Assembly (NCBI RefSeq): GCF_013170705.1
Contig: NZ_CP033334.1
Span: 2,581,501-2,645,500, forward strand
Length of the DNA stretch: 64,000 nt
Reading direction: 5' to 3'
DNA from: Mesorhizobium loti
Lineage (GTDB): Bacteria > Pseudomonadota > Alphaproteobacteria > Rhizobiales > Rhizobiaceae
A program made the position numbers and the translations under genes. Every line of letters begins with the position of its first letter. The stretch's first letter is position 1. Below the pieces are notes generated by a model that was given only the letters and a program-made list of their open reading frames with translations, had not been told where the DNA came from and did no database searches. Of the stretch, positions 18,903-28,407 are shown piece after piece.

Positions 18903-20196
18903 TCATTGCCTCCTCACGGGCCTTGTTGATCGGCTTCAGCAGATAGGTGAGGATGGTTTTGCGTCCGGTCTTGATGTCGACCGAGCAGATCATGCCGGGG
19001 ATGATCGAATAGGTCTTGCCATCCCGGGTCAGTGTCGACCTCTCCGTTGCCACGCGCACCTGGTAATAAGGCTCGCCCGTCTTCTGGTCGACCAGGCTGT
19101 CGGCGGTGATGTTGGAGACCTTGCCTTCGATGCCGCCGAAGATCGAGAAATCATAAGCGGTTATCTTGATCAGCGCGTCCTGGTCCGGCCTGATGAAGGC
19201 GACATCCCGGGGTGAAACCCGCGCTTCGACCAGCAGCGTCTCGGAAGTCGGCACGATGCCGGCCACGACCGCGCCGGGCTGCACGAAGGCACCAAGCGTG
19301 TTGACATCAAGCGTGTTCACGATCCCGTCGACAGGGGAGCGAATGTCCGTGCGCGCCACCTTGTCGGTGGCCCCGCGTATGGTTTCATCGACAACCGAAA
19401 GGTCGGCCAGCGCCTGCGTCAGATCGCTCAGCGCCTCCTGTTGCAACTGCAGGCCGAGCTCGTTGACTTGAAGCTGGGCCTCGGTGATGGCCGCCTTGGC
19501 CTTCTTGATGGTTTCACCGGCGAGGTTCAGCTGCCCATGCAGTTCGGTCTGCTCGCGCTCGACGCGGATCTGCTCGGTCCTCGCCATCAGCCCCTTCTTG
19601 ACCATGGATTCGACCAGCGCGGTTTCCCGGTCGCTGACTTCGAGGTTCTTGGTGAGGCGCTCGAGATTGGCGTTGGCTTCGTCCAATTCATTCTCGCGCT
19701 GATCGAGGCGCGACTTGAGAACCGAGAGCTTGACCTGGAAATTGTCGCGGCGCGCGCCGAGCAGTTTCTGCTCGTTGTCGCAGATTTCCGGCGCCACCTT
19801 CTGAATTTCGGAAGGGCACGGAAATGAGCCTTCGAGATTACCGGCCTGTTCAAACTTGAGCCTCGCGATGCGTGTCTCCAGAGCCCGCGCCTTGGCCTGC
19901 TGCTCGCCAAGACTGGAGGTGTTGAACGTATTGTCGAGGCGGATGATGAGGTCGTTCTTCTTGACGACCTGCCCGATCGTCACGGCAATTTCCTGGACGA
20001 CGCCCGGCTCGCTGGCCTGGATGATCTGGGTTTTGGATGCCGGTATGATCTTGCCTTCGCCGCGTGCGATCTCATCGACCTCGGCAAAGGACGCCCAGGC
20101 GACGGAAGACACAAAGAGTGCCCCTACGATCAATAAGGACGCCGACGCGAAGAGCGGCGGCCGATCTTCCCTTGCAAGCATGTCATATGGCCCCAA
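18892..20196 (-). CDS. HlyD-family periplasmic adaptor of type I secretion
   Basis: The 434-residue membrane fusion protein has a short cytoplasmic tail, one transmembrane segment (LFASASLLIVGALFVSSVAW), a biotinyl-lipoyl-like half motif (IIQASEPGVVQEIAVTIGQV) and a long coiled-coil region between residues about 130 and 290. The second half motif and a C-terminal beta domain (GAVVAGIVPTSETLLVEARV, VRVATERSTL) follow. It bridges the inner-membrane ABC transporter and the TolC channel. An alternative start is the ATG at 20181 (MLARED). It lies 30 bases after the ABC gene. Confidence 0.93.
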   Translation of the reverse strand: MGPYDMLAREDRPPLFASASLLIVGALFVSSVAWASFAEVDEIARGEGKIIPASKTQIIQASEPGVVQEIAVTIGQVVKKNDLIIRLDNTFNTSSLGEQQAKARALETRIARLKFEQAGNLEGSFPCPSEIQKVAPEICDNEQKLLGARRDNFQVKLSVLKSRLDQRENELDEANANLERLTKNLEVSDRETALVESMVKKGLMARTEQIRVEREQTELHGQLNLAGETIKKAKAAITEAQLQVNELGLQLQQEALSDLTQALADLSVVDETIRGATDKVARTDIRSPVDGIVNTLDVNTLGAFVQPGAVVAGIVPTSETLLVEARVSPRDVAFIRPDQDALIKITAYDFSIFGGIEGKVSNITADSLVDQKTGEPYYQVRVATERSTLTRDGKTYSIIPGMICSVDIKTGRKTILTYLLKPINKAREEAMSER

Positions 20197-20226
20197 CGCA
20201 TTGAATACGTTAAATAAGTTTGTTTT

Positions 20227-22359
20227 TCAGGCGTTTGTTTTCTGCAGCGCCTGTATCACTTGGTCCTTTGGTCCGTCGGCAACGATCCTGCCTTGCTCGA
20301 TGACGATAAGCCGGTCGGCCAGCTCGAGCATGCTGAAGCGGTGCGTCGAAACGATCAGCGTCGTGTTCCGGTCGAAAGCCACTTTGAGCTGCTTGATCAG
20401 TTGCCGCTCGGAGGCCAGATCCATCGACCCCGACGGCTCGTCCAGGAAGACGATCTTGGGTTTGGTCAGCAACAGCCTGGCGATCGCCATCGTCTGCCTC
20501 TGGCCGCCCGAGAGATTGGTGCCGCGCTCGCCGACATTCATGTCGTAGCCACGCGGGTGACGGGAGACGAAATCGTCGACGCCGGCGGCCTTGGCCGCTT
20601 CGACAATCTGCTCGTCGGTCGCCTCCGGACATGCCATCAGGAGGTTCTCCTTGATGGTGCCCGAAAACAGATCGTTGGCTTGCGCGACGATGCCGACTGC
20701 GGCGCGAACCTCCGATGGGTGATACTGGCGGATGTCGATCCCGTCCAGCAGCAGCTCGCCTGATGTCGGCAGGAAGAGCCTGCCGATCAGCCGGCCCATG
20801 GTTGTCTTTCCCGAGCCTATGCGGCCGATGATGCCGATCCGCTCGCCTGGCCTTACCGAGAAATTCAGGCCGGTCAGGACTTCATTTTCGGAGCCTGGAT
20901 AGACAAAGCCGACATTCCTGAACACCATGGCGCCATTGCGAATGGGCCGGTTGACGAAACCCACCGTGTCCGGGCGATCCTCCGGCTGCTCCATGATCGA
21001 GTTGACCATGCGCAAGGAGAGCATGGCCTGGCGAAGTCTGGACAAGGTGATGGCGATCTGGCCAAGGGGAGACACCGCCCGGCTGGCCAGCATCACGGTG
21101 CCGATGATGGCTCCGGTGGAGACGTGCCCTTCAGAGAAGGCGTAGGCGCCGGCAACGATCAGCGCGACGGTGACCATCTGCTGGATGGCCTGCGTTATAT
21201 TGCCCGCCGCCGCCGACAGTTGCTTGATCTTTTCGGACGTGTTGGACGCGTTCTTGGAATGCTCTCCCCATTTTCGCAACAGATACGCCTCGGCCCGCAG
21301 CGACTTGATCGTCTCCAGCGTGGAGATGGATTCGACCAGCAGGGCCTGCCGTTGCGAGGCCTCGTTCATGGAGGCCGCGACGCGCTTGCCGATGCTCCGC
21401 TGGGTGACCAGTCCGACGATCACGGAAGCCACGAAGGCCAGCGCCGGTATGATGACCAGCCAGCCGCCTATCGCATAGATGACCAGGAGGAAGACGAACA
21501 CGAAGGCCGTGTCGATGAAAACGCTGATGGTGTTCGACGTGAAGAATTCGCGCACGAACTCATACTGCGTCACCCGATTTGCATATTCACCCGTCGAGCC
21601 CGGTCGTGCCGACAGGGATGAGTTCAGCACTTTCTCGAACAGCATGTATGAGATGCGCAGATCCGCCTTGCGCCCGGCATAGTCGATGAGGGACGCCCTG
21701 GCGGTCTTCAAAAGCAGGTCGAAAAGGATGACCGCGGCGATGCCGAGCGACAGAACCCAGAGCGTCGATATCGCCTTGTTCGGCAGGATTCTGTCGTAGA
21801 CATTCATGGTGAATATCGGCGAGGCGATGGCCAGCAGGTTGATGAATACTGCCGACAGGATGACCTTCGAATAAGTGCGCCAGAACGGGCCCATCGTTCC
21901 CGTCAGCCAGTGTCGCCGCTCGATCTTCGGCGCGGAACCGACGCTCATCCCTTCGGCTGCGTTTGCATAGGTTATCGAGAAGGAAACGCCGCCACTGATG
22001 TAGCTGGCGGCCAGCTCTGATCTGGTGATGGTTACGCGGCCGTCTTCCTGGGGAGCGGTGGTGAACGCGCCGTCCTCTGTTTCGGCCAGCAGGGCAACCG
22101 GCAATTGGCCGGCGCGAAACACAATGGCGGGAAGATCGAGACGCCCCCGAAGAAAGTCGCGATGGCTGAATTCGGTGATCTCAAGGCCGATGCGCTCGGC
22201 AAGATGCCGGATGGCATCGATGTCGATACGCGTGTCCGACAGCGGCACGCCGGCGAACAGCACCGTGTGCGCGCTCGGTCTGCCGAGATACCCGGCAATG
22301 GCCGAGAAGCAGGCTTTGAACGCCTCCTTCGGGGAGAGGATATTGGGTTGCTGGTTCAC
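20227..22359 (-). CDS. type I secretion ABC transporter (LapB/RtxB-like)
   Basis: A 710-residue exporter made of three parts. The N-terminal C39-peptidase-like domain (about residues 1-135) lacks an obvious catalytic Cys-His pair, as in transporters of uncleaved repeat proteins. A six-helix membrane domain covers about 160-440. The nucleotide-binding domain has Walker A GRIGSGKTT (512-520), signature LSGGQRQ (about 616-622) and Walker B IVFLDEPSG. It energises export of the adjacent adhesin in one step across both membranes. The start ATG at 22359 lies 40 bases after the TolC gene stop. Confidence 0.95.
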   Translation of the reverse strand: MNQQPNILSPKEAFKACFSAIAGYLGRPSAHTVLFAGVPLSDTRIDIDAIRHLAERIGLEITEFSHRDFLRGRLDLPAIVFRAGQLPVALLAETEDGAFTTAPQEDGRVTITRSELAASYISGGVSFSITYANAAEGMSVGSAPKIERRHWLTGTMGPFWRTYSKVILSAVFINLLAIASPIFTMNVYDRILPNKAISTLWVLSLGIAAVILFDLLLKTARASLIDYAGRKADLRISYMLFEKVLNSSLSARPGSTGEYANRVTQYEFVREFFTSNTISVFIDTAFVFVFLLVIYAIGGWLVIIPALAFVASVIVGLVTQRSIGKRVAASMNEASQRQALLVESISTLETIKSLRAEAYLLRKWGEHSKNASNTSEKIKQLSAAAGNITQAIQQMVTVALIVAGAYAFSEGHVSTGAIIGTVMLASRAVSPLGQIAITLSRLRQAMLSLRMVNSIMEQPEDRPDTVGFVNRPIRNGAMVFRNVGFVYPGSENEVLTGLNFSVRPGERIGIIGRIGSGKTTMGRLIGRLFLPTSGELLLDGIDIRQYHPSEVRAAVGIVAQANDLFSGTIKENLLMACPEATDEQIVEAAKAAGVDDFVSRHPRGYDMNVGERGTNLSGGQRQTMAIARLLLTKPKIVFLDEPSGSMDLASERQLIKQLKVAFDRNTTLIVSTHRFSMLELADRLIVIEQGRIVADGPKDQVIQALQKTNA

Positions 22360-22399
22360 GATCCGCCCACGGGGACTTTCGATCGCCCCTTACATCCGC

Positions 22400-23848
22400 T
22401 TACTTTTTCCTGACCGGCGCCAGGATATCGAACGGCAGATCGTTCTTCTGTTCCGAAGGGGTGCGCGCGTAGGTTTCCGTGTCGGCCGTTTCCGGTGCGG
22501 CGAACTCGGTCCGCGCGTAGGCCGCGGCCTGCTTTGGCGGGCGGATATCCATCGTCTTCAACAACTGTCCGGTCGCCGCCAGAAGCCGATATTGGGCAAA
22601 GAGCGAGGCATAGGAGGCGGTGTCGGCCAGCGTCGCCGTGTTGAACCGCGTATTCTGTGCATCCAGCACATCGAGCAGCGAGCGCTGCCCGACCTTGAAT
22701 TGCTCGCGATAGGACGCAACCAGCTTCTCGTTGGAGGCGGCCTGCAGCTTCAGGGTCTTTGCCAGGTCGGCTTGCCGGAAGCGGCGATCCCAGGAGGTGC
22801 GAACGGCTTCCTCGATTTCCCGCAGCACCTGATGCATCGCGAGGCGCTGCTCGCTGGTGCGACGGATCTGCTCCTGCTCGTTGGCCTTGTCGATGCCGCC
22901 CCGGTACAGGTTCCACCGCAGCACCAGGCGTGCCTGCAGGTCGGATGTGTCACCATTGTCGCCGTCGATGTCATACCCGGCCCGGGCGACGCCTTCGGCG
23001 ACGATCGAGGGGCCGTACTTCGCGCGGGCCGCGTCGACCAGGGAGGCTGCGGCGGCGATGTCGCTGTTGGCCATATGGACGCGCGGATTGCTCTCCCGCG
23101 CAAGGCCGATCGCATCGTCCAGCGACCTTGGCAGTGCGCCGGAAACATCGGCCGGCCTCGACGCATTGGTCAACGGTTTCCCGACAGTCTTGAAGAAGCG
23201 TATCCTCGAGGCCTCGAGCTCCTCCGAGGCTTCCTGCATGCGGGCCTTGGCTGCGAACAGCCGCTCTTCGGCCTGCTGCCGGTCGGCTTCGTTCAACCCG
23301 CCGCCGGCAATGCCTTCCTGGATGTCGTGCAGCATTGCTTGATGAAAGCCGAGATTCTTCTTTGCCTCTGAAACGATCGAGGCCTGAAGCATGTATTCGA
23401 GGTAGTCCTGGACAACCGAGAGGCCGATGAATTCGGACCGCTCCAAAACACGAAACGACGCGCCGTCGACGCGCGAGGCCTGGCGGTTCAGTTCGGCCCG
23501 TCTCGCACCGCTGTCATAGAGCGTTTGCGAAACCGTCAGATCGGTTTCCGCCGGATAAAGCGCGTCGTCCTGTATGGAGAGCACGCGTCGGGAGGAATTG
23601 TCGAGACGGCGAGCACCTGCCGACGCTTCCAGGTCGACGCTGGGAAGATAGAGCCCCTTGGCCTGACGCAATTCGAACTCGATTGCTTCGCGATTTTCTA
23701 TGGCCTGGCCGATTTCGGGATTGGATTCGACGGCAACCGCCACTGCTTCCTTGAGCGTGAGTGCACTCGCGCTTCCGCAGGCCAACATCGTAGCCGCCAT
23801 CAAAAGACCAAGGCGCCTGCCCATGGTCGACATGCTTGTCGTGTTCAT
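22400..23848 (-). CDS. TolC-family outer membrane channel of type I secretion
   Basis: A 482-residue outer membrane efflux protein with a signal peptide (MGRRLGLLMAATMLACGSASA) and the two repeated TolC halves: LKEAVAVAVESNPEIGQAIE near the N-terminus, then SLDDAIGLARESNPRVHMAN about 190 residues later, as well as VGQRSLLDVLDAQNTRF near the C-terminal half. It forms the trimeric exit duct for the adhesin and is the first gene of the operon TolC-ABC-HlyD-RHH. The ATG at 23848 (MNTTSMSTMG) has an internal alternative ATG (MSTMG) 15 bases later. Confidence 0.93.
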   Translation of the reverse strand: MNTTSMSTMGRRLGLLMAATMLACGSASALTLKEAVAVAVESNPEIGQAIENREAIEFELRQAKGLYLPSVDLEASAGARRLDNSSRRVLSIQDDALYPAETDLTVSQTLYDSGARRAELNRQASRVDGASFRVLERSEFIGLSVVQDYLEYMLQASIVSEAKKNLGFHQAMLHDIQEGIAGGGLNEADRQQAEERLFAAKARMQEASEELEASRIRFFKTVGKPLTNASRPADVSGALPRSLDDAIGLARESNPRVHMANSDIAAAASLVDAARAKYGPSIVAEGVARAGYDIDGDNGDTSDLQARLVLRWNLYRGGIDKANEQEQIRRTSEQRLAMHQVLREIEEAVRTSWDRRFRQADLAKTLKLQAASNEKLVASYREQFKVGQRSLLDVLDAQNTRFNTATLADTASYASLFAQYRLLAATGQLLKTMDIRPPKQAAAYARTEFAAPETADTETYARTPSEQKNDLPFDILAPVRKK

Positions 23849-24290
23849 CTAATCCGCCCCAACGTTTCCCAACGCTTTTTTCCAGCGCTAAAACCAAGCC
23901 TCAGCTCGCCTGATTATCCAACAATTTCACGCGATATGTGAGTGAATATTAAATTAGAAGCCAACAAAAGGAGAATTCTCACCATAAGGTTGTGAAATGT
24001 AGCAAAAATGGCACAACAACTGGCCCGTTGGGTGTGCCTGACCGTCTCCAGGAGCGGAAAGCCGAAAGGCACGGCGTGGTCCACGCGGGAGACTCTTAGG
24101 CCCGCATGAACTGAAAAGGCCGTCGCGGAAATTTGATGACGTTTCAGCCAAGATCACGCCGTGGCGGGACGAATGGACCGATGCTGAATTGCTGGCCGCC
24201 GGGATGAGCCCCCAAGCAAGCAGTCGCGCCCTGCGTTAAGCTTCACTCAATCTCTGCAGTCTATGCTGACGCCAGATTGTCGAGGATAAA
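23849..24290. promoter_or_regulatory. control region upstream of the secretion operon
   Basis: A 442-base gene-free region between divergent transcripts. It contains an interrupted palindrome TTCAC-N11-GTGAA at 23926-23946, about 80 bases before the TolC start and in an AT-rich patch (TGAATATTAAATTAG), suitable for an operator or promoter. The remainder up to 24290 shows short frames without motifs; I see no further gene or RNA. Confidence 0.4.
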
Positions 24291-24824
24291 ATGAAGCGCA
24301 GGCCGATATTACTCTTCGCTTTTCCGGCTTTGATCCTGATGCTTCTGGCAAGCGAGCGAATAGCGACCCTGCTGCTCGGACGCTATGCCGCCAGCCCTGC
24401 CATGTGGCGGATCTGGCTTGAACTGCACCCCACGGCGATGTTCTGGCAACAGGTCCATCTTGGACTGGGCGGATCGATGGTCCTGGATGCCGTCATCCTG
24501 GTTGCGGCGGCGGCGGCGTGCTGGGGCGCTTGCCGTATGAGGCGGCCGGCCGCCTTCTTCCTCGCCAACCACGTCGCCCTGCTCTTTGCCGGACTGATGA
24601 TCGCTTCCAGCAGTCATTCGGAGACGGCGAGCACTGTCGCGGCATTCCCGCTGTCGAACGGCCTCCAAGTCGCACTGATGGTCGATTTTACCTGGCAGAA
24701 CAGTCTCGTGCTTGTTCTGGGCTTCGCGGCCTGTGCGTACTGCCATGTCGCGTTCCTCCGCGAAACGCGGCTGCGTGGAGAGTCTCCCGCCCTGCGTCTC
24801 ATGACTTTGCGACGCGATATCTAG
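24291..24824 (+). CDS. four-helix membrane protein, unknown
   Basis: The 177-residue product is mostly hydrophobic with about four membrane segments (residues 6-24, 62-84, 90-108 and 132-153) and a basic C-terminal tail. The ATG at 24291 follows GAGGATAAA. No domain family is recognised and there are no conserved catalytic residues. It is a single gene on the plus strand between the adhesin secretion operon and the distal end of the Tad minus operon, so context gives little help. Confidence 0.65.
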   Translation: MKRRPILLFAFPALILMLLASERIATLLLGRYAASPAMWRIWLELHPTAMFWQQVHLGLGGSMVLDAVILVAAAAACWGACRMRRPAAFFLANHVALLFAGLMIASSSHSETASTVAAFPLSNGLQVALMVDFTWQNSLVLVLGFAACAYCHVAFLRETRLRGESPALRLMTLRRDI

Positions 24825-24914
24825 CCGGCGCACGGGGGCGTTCGAGAGAGTGCCAAATGATCCGGACATCAGCAGCTTCCCGGATCCGGCGGCTTCGCCA
24901 AATCCGGAGCCGCC

Positions 24915-25487
24915 TCAATTGATCTTGCGATAATAGACCTTTCCGTCCGGCGTTTCGGTTCGCTGGTAGGAGGGGTTAGGGGCAGGGGGCGCGGTGCTCT
25001 TGCGCTTGGCTGGCCGCGGCGTATCGACAGCGGCGGGTTCGGCCGCGATATTGTTGGAGGATGCATCGGCCACGGTGCTGGTGGTGACGACGGCGGGTTC
25101 CGCCGCGCCCGCGCTGCCATCGTCACGCGCTGGCGGAGGGTTTTGTTCCAGCCGGGATATGTTGCCGTTGACTTCGTTGAAACTGCCCTGCAACTGGCTG
25201 TCCAGCCTTTCAAATCGGCTCTGAAAACCGTTGTTGACCGTGTCGAGCCGGGCAACGATCCGCTGCTCGAACGCGCCAAGCTCCTCCAGACGTCCCTCCA
25301 CGGCGCGCAGGTCGGTGATGCCGCGATAGAGGTAGATGGCGGCGGTCGCGTTCAGCACCGCGAACAGTGTCAACCCGACGCCGACCACGACGGCCAGCCG
25401 CGACCGGCTCGCATCCTTGTCGAGCAGTTGCGGTTCGATGGGCTCGGCGGCCACGGTCGGCACGTGCGGGTCACTGATCGTCGTCAT
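24915..25487 (-). CDS. membrane-anchored coiled-coil protein at end of Tad operon
   Basis: A 190-residue protein with a short cytoplasmic N-terminus and one membrane segment (LAVVVGVGLTLFAVLNATAA). A periplasmic coiled coil (VEGRLEELGAFEQRIVARLD through NGNISRLEQ) is followed by a low-complexity Ala/Pro/Lys tail ending in a YQRTETPDGKVYYRKIN-type sequence. The start ATG at 25487 overlaps the preceding L,D-transpeptidase stop as ATGA, indicating translational coupling. Its function is unknown; a periplasmic tether or partner for the transpeptidase or pilus is suggested by topology and position. Confidence 0.7.
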   Translation of the reverse strand: MTTISDPHVPTVAAEPIEPQLLDKDASRSRLAVVVGVGLTLFAVLNATAAIYLYRGITDLRAVEGRLEELGAFEQRIVARLDTVNNGFQSRFERLDSQLQGSFNEVNGNISRLEQNPPPARDDGSAGAAEPAVVTTSTVADASSNNIAAEPAAVDTPRPAKRKSTAPPAPNPSYQRTETPDGKVYYRKIN

Positions 25488-26074
25488 TGAACCACCACCT
25501 TGGTGCCTATTGGCACCCGCTTGAAAAGATCGATCACATCCGTGTTGGTAAGGCGAAAGCATCCAGATGTGCCGTCGAACCCCACGCCCGAGGGATCGTT
25601 GGTGCCATGGATGCGATAGAGCGTGTCGTGCCCGTCCCGAAGCAGATAGAGCGCCCGTGCGCCGAGCGGGTTATAGGGGCCTGAAGGCACCAGCTCCGGC
25701 AGTTCCGGCTGGCGGGCGCGCATTTCCCTGGGCGGGCGCCACTGCGGCCATTCCGTTTTCGCGCCGACCTTCACGACGCCGGTCCAGCCGAATCCGTCGC
25801 GTCCGACGCTGATCTGGTAGCGCAGCGCCTGGCCCTGACGGGTCACCAGGTAAAGCGCCTTCTCGTTCTTGCGGATGACGATCGTTCCCGGCTGCTCCGT
25901 GGTTGCGAAGGCAACCGCCTTGCGCAGGCTGGGGCCCATCGCCGGCAGCGGTGGCCGATCCGAAAGCCTCGATCGCGCCTGGGCGAAGTCCTGGGCCGAC
26001 AGCGCCAGCGCCAGGCCGAGCACGCCGGCGCCGATCAGCCTCACGGCGGCGTCATGTCTACCGGGCAGCGTCAT
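25484..26074 (-). CDS. L,D-transpeptidase family protein in the Tad operon
   Basis: The 196-residue precursor has an N-terminal signal (LIGAGVLGLALALSAQDFAQA) and a YkuD domain. The catalytic motif HGTNDPSGVGFDGTSGCFRL has His156 and Cys172, as required for forming 3-3 peptidoglycan cross-links or attaching proteins to diaminopimelate. Such enzymes act in the periplasm. Its gene overlaps cpaE by 17 bases and the next gene by 4, so it is made with the pilus proteins. A role in remodelling peptidoglycan for the pilus machine, or anchoring a pilus component, is inference from this linkage. Confidence 0.88.
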   Translation of the reverse strand: MTLPGRHDAAVRLIGAGVLGLALALSAQDFAQARSRLSDRPPLPAMGPSLRKAVAFATTEQPGTIVIRKNEKALYLVTRQGQALRYQISVGRDGFGWTGVVKVGAKTEWPQWRPPREMRARQPELPELVPSGPYNPLGARALYLLRDGHDTLYRIHGTNDPSGVGFDGTSGCFRLTNTDVIDLFKRVPIGTKVVVQ

Positions 26075-27221
26075 CGAGCCGCTCTTTGAACATCTTCTTC
26101 AGATCCTTGTTGAAGCGCGCCCGGCCATCCACTTCGGAAGGCAGGATCGCCCGGTTCAAGGCATCGGCCAGAAGGGTGTTGTCCAGGGCCACCGATTTGA
26201 TGTGCGGCGCCTTGAATATCTTCTCAAGCTCGCTGCGCGAGAAATGGTTTCCGAACCATTTGCGCTTGTGCTTGTTGGCGACGAGCGTGATGCTGACCGC
26301 ATTGCCGCGCAGCTCGCGGATCTTCTTGTAGAGCCGCTTGCCTTGCCGCAGCGAGGCGACGTTGAGTTCGAAGACGATGAAGATCTCGTCGCTCGTCGAA
26401 AGCACCGAATTGTGCCACGGCGTTTCGAGATTGGGCAGGTCGATGACGATGTCGTCGAAGCGGTAGGCGACGAGGTCGAGCAGCCGGAAGACGAAATCGC
26501 TGCCTTGTGGCTCGAACGGCAGCTGCGGCCTCTCGAACGCGTAGAGGGTGAGACCCGACGGGCGCGACAGCTTGATGACATCCATCAGCTCGACATCGAG
26601 CCTTTCCGGCTGGCCGATGATGCCCGCCAGGTCGAACTGGTTGAACAGATTGAGGTAGGCGCCGCAATTGGCGCTCTGGAAATCGAGATCGACCAGGCAG
26701 GTCGAAGCCGCGCGCTCGGTCGATTTCGAGGCCAGGAATTCGGCCGCCGACAAAGCGAGCGTCGTGGCGCCGGCGCCACCGCTGGCGCTGATGAAGGTGA
26801 TGATGCGGCTTTTGGTTCCCTGGTTGCCGGTATCATGGAAGGTCACCGCGTTGAGCAGTTCCTTGCCGTCGAGCGGCTTGTGCAGCCAGTCCGAAGCATT
26901 CATGCGCACCAGCACGCGCGTCTGTTCCGACGTCAGCTCATCGGAAACCGCGATCAGCGGCACCGACGCCCACAGCGCGCGTGCCTCGACAATGCCTGAC
27001 CTGCCGAGCAGGGCGCCATTGCCCAGATCGAGGATGACGATGCCGGGGCGCGTATCGGCGGGCGGACCTTTCAGAAAATCATCCGTCTCGGAGATCCTGA
27101 CATCATAGATCGCCAGGGCATCGAGCCGCGTCGCCACCTCGCGCTTGAAAGCCGGATCGGACGAAAACAACGCCACCTGCTTTCGCTTGGTCGGTGTAAC
27201 CTTGGTGTTGATGGCATTCAT
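26058..27221 (-). CDS. cpaE: Tad pilus assembly ATPase CpaE/TadZ
   Basis: The 387-residue protein has an N-terminal atypical receiver domain (VALFSSDPAFKREVATRLDA, SDWLHKPLDG). A ParA/MinD-like domain follows whose deviant Walker A is SASGGAGATTLALSAAEF, with an FDDIVIDLPN switch region. CpaE/TadZ localises the Tad machine, commonly at a cell pole. The usual ParA lysines are replaced, as is normal in this family. The true start is the ATG at 27221, overlapping the TadE stop as ATGA, although the frame is open to 27449. It is followed by the L,D-transpeptidase gene. Confidence 0.9.
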   Translation of the reverse strand: MNAINTKVTPTKRKQVALFSSDPAFKREVATRLDALAIYDVRISETDDFLKGPPADTRPGIVILDLGNGALLGRSGIVEARALWASVPLIAVSDELTSEQTRVLVRMNASDWLHKPLDGKELLNAVTFHDTGNQGTKSRIITFISASGGAGATTLALSAAEFLASKSTERAASTCLVDLDFQSANCGAYLNLFNQFDLAGIIGQPERLDVELMDVIKLSRPSGLTLYAFERPQLPFEPQGSDFVFRLLDLVAYRFDDIVIDLPNLETPWHNSVLSTSDEIFIVFELNVASLRQGKRLYKKIRELRGNAVSITLVANKHKRKWFGNHFSRSELEKIFKAPHIKSVALDNTLLADALNRAILPSEVDGRARFNKDLKKMFKERLDDAAR

Positions 27222-27853
27222 GGCCAGGTGCTCTTCAGATCTTCGCCCGTGACCGTGCTCAGCATGGAGGGCATGTTGATGTTGGTGAAACCCATCAGTC
27301 CTCTCAGGAAAAAGAACTGGAAGGTGATATTCTGGAGATTGACGGTGATGGTCGGCACCGGGCCGCCTAGCCGGGTCTGATAGCCCAGGCCGGTGGCCGT
27401 GTAGGTGACGACGATGTTGCTGCGCAGCAGGCCCGGGAAGAAGTGGCACATACCGGGCCGCTGGTTTGCGGCAAGCGCAGGGCAGACATCGTCATCGGTG
27501 TTTGCGGTGTCGCCACGAAAGATGCGGCTGAAATTGGCTGCGCTGAAGCCGCCACTGTTGCTACAGCCGCCCGTGCCGGCGGTGTAGGTGCAAACGAAAG
27601 GACCATAGGCGCCGGCGACAGTCGGGGCGCCGGGAGACGAGATCGGGCCCGCAGTCGCGAGGTTGGTCGCCACAGCATCCGATATCGAAGCCAACCGGGC
27701 GCCGACCTGCACCGCCTTGGTGGCCGCGTTCCATTGATAGAAGGCGTAGCCGAAGTCGACGAAGCCCAATACGAGCGTAAACAGCAGCAACGATACGATG
27801 GTCATTTCCACCATCACCGCCCCGTCTTCCGATTTTGCGAAACGCTGGATCAT
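27218..27853 (-). CDS. TadE-like minor pseudopilin
   Basis: The 211-residue protein begins with a short basic leader and the prepilin-like segment EDGAVMVEMTIVSLLLFTLV, matching the TadE hydrophobic N-helix. A periplasmic region with cysteines follows (FVCTYTAGTGGCS, DDDVCPAL). TadE proteins are processed by the CpaA/TadV peptidase and assemble with Flp pili. The gene is two bases from the preceding TadE-like gene and overlaps cpaE by four. It is longer than classical TadE proteins, as seen in rhizobial clusters. Confidence 0.85.
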   Translation of the reverse strand: MIQRFAKSEDGAVMVEMTIVSLLLFTLVLGFVDFGYAFYQWNAATKAVQVGARLASISDAVATNLATAGPISSPGAPTVAGAYGPFVCTYTAGTGGCSNSGGFSAANFSRIFRGDTANTDDDVCPALAANQRPGMCHFFPGLLRSNIVVTYTATGLGYQTRLGGPVPTITVNLQNITFQFFFLRGLMGFTNINMPSMLSTVTGEDLKSTWP

Positions 27854-27855
27854 GG

Positions 27856-28407
27856 TCAGAACCGGATCAACCGCTCGTCGTGGTAGCCCTGCAGCGTTAT
27901 CGGACCGATGCCGATGAACGACAACATACCGACACCGGTGTATGGATAGGTACCGGAAGCGCGGACGGTGCAGACCTGTGCCGTGGTGGAGCGATATTGG
28001 GTAACGCCGCCCACCACGGTGTCCTGGCAGGAATTGTTCGTGGTCACGGTGACATTCGATGTCTGCCAGCCGCTCACGCGCGGACTATCAGTCACGACGC
28101 CGTTAACAACCGTTACAGATGGCTTGCCGTAGACGGCGATGTTCGCGGCAATGGTGGAACAGTTGATCGCCGCCAGCCCGGAGTCGGTATACAATTGACT
28201 GTTGCAGCGCGCGGCATAGCGGGCGGCGTCTGTAAGTCCGGCCTCCATCAGCAGCTTGTCGTGGATCAGATTGCCGAACTCGAACACCCCGGCGGACAAG
28301 ATCAGCATCAGCGGCGTGATCAGTGTCATCTCGACAATCACCGCGCCGCGTTGGTCGTGTCGAAATCGACCAAGATATCGGGACAGCGTCTGGAACATCG
28401 CAGTCAC
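27856..28407 (-). CDS. second TadE-like minor pseudopilin
   Basis: A 183-residue protein with the N-terminal motif RGAVIVEMTLITPLMLILSAG and the TadE signature FEFGNLIHDKLLMEAGLTDA. Its periplasmic domain carries three cysteines (RCNSQ, NNSCQD, QVCTV) and ends with a short beta-rich sequence. The ATG at 28407 overlaps the TadG stop as ATGA, so translation is coupled. Two TadE-like genes in tandem are common in alphaproteobacterial Tad loci. Confidence 0.85.
   Translation of the reverse strand: MTAMFQTLSRYLGRFRHDQRGAVIVEMTLITPLMLILSAGVFEFGNLIHDKLLMEAGLTDAARYAARCNSQLYTDSGLAAINCSTIAANIAVYGKPSVTVVNGVVTDSPRVSGWQTSNVTVTTNNSCQDTVVGGVTQYRSTTAQVCTVRASGTYPYTGVGMLSFIGIGPITLQGYHDERLIRF

Noticed and set aside
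24869..25279. Alternative minus-strand frame within the coiled-coil protein gene
   Set aside because: It is out of frame with the ATGA-coupled start and gives a Ser/Arg-rich translation without structure.
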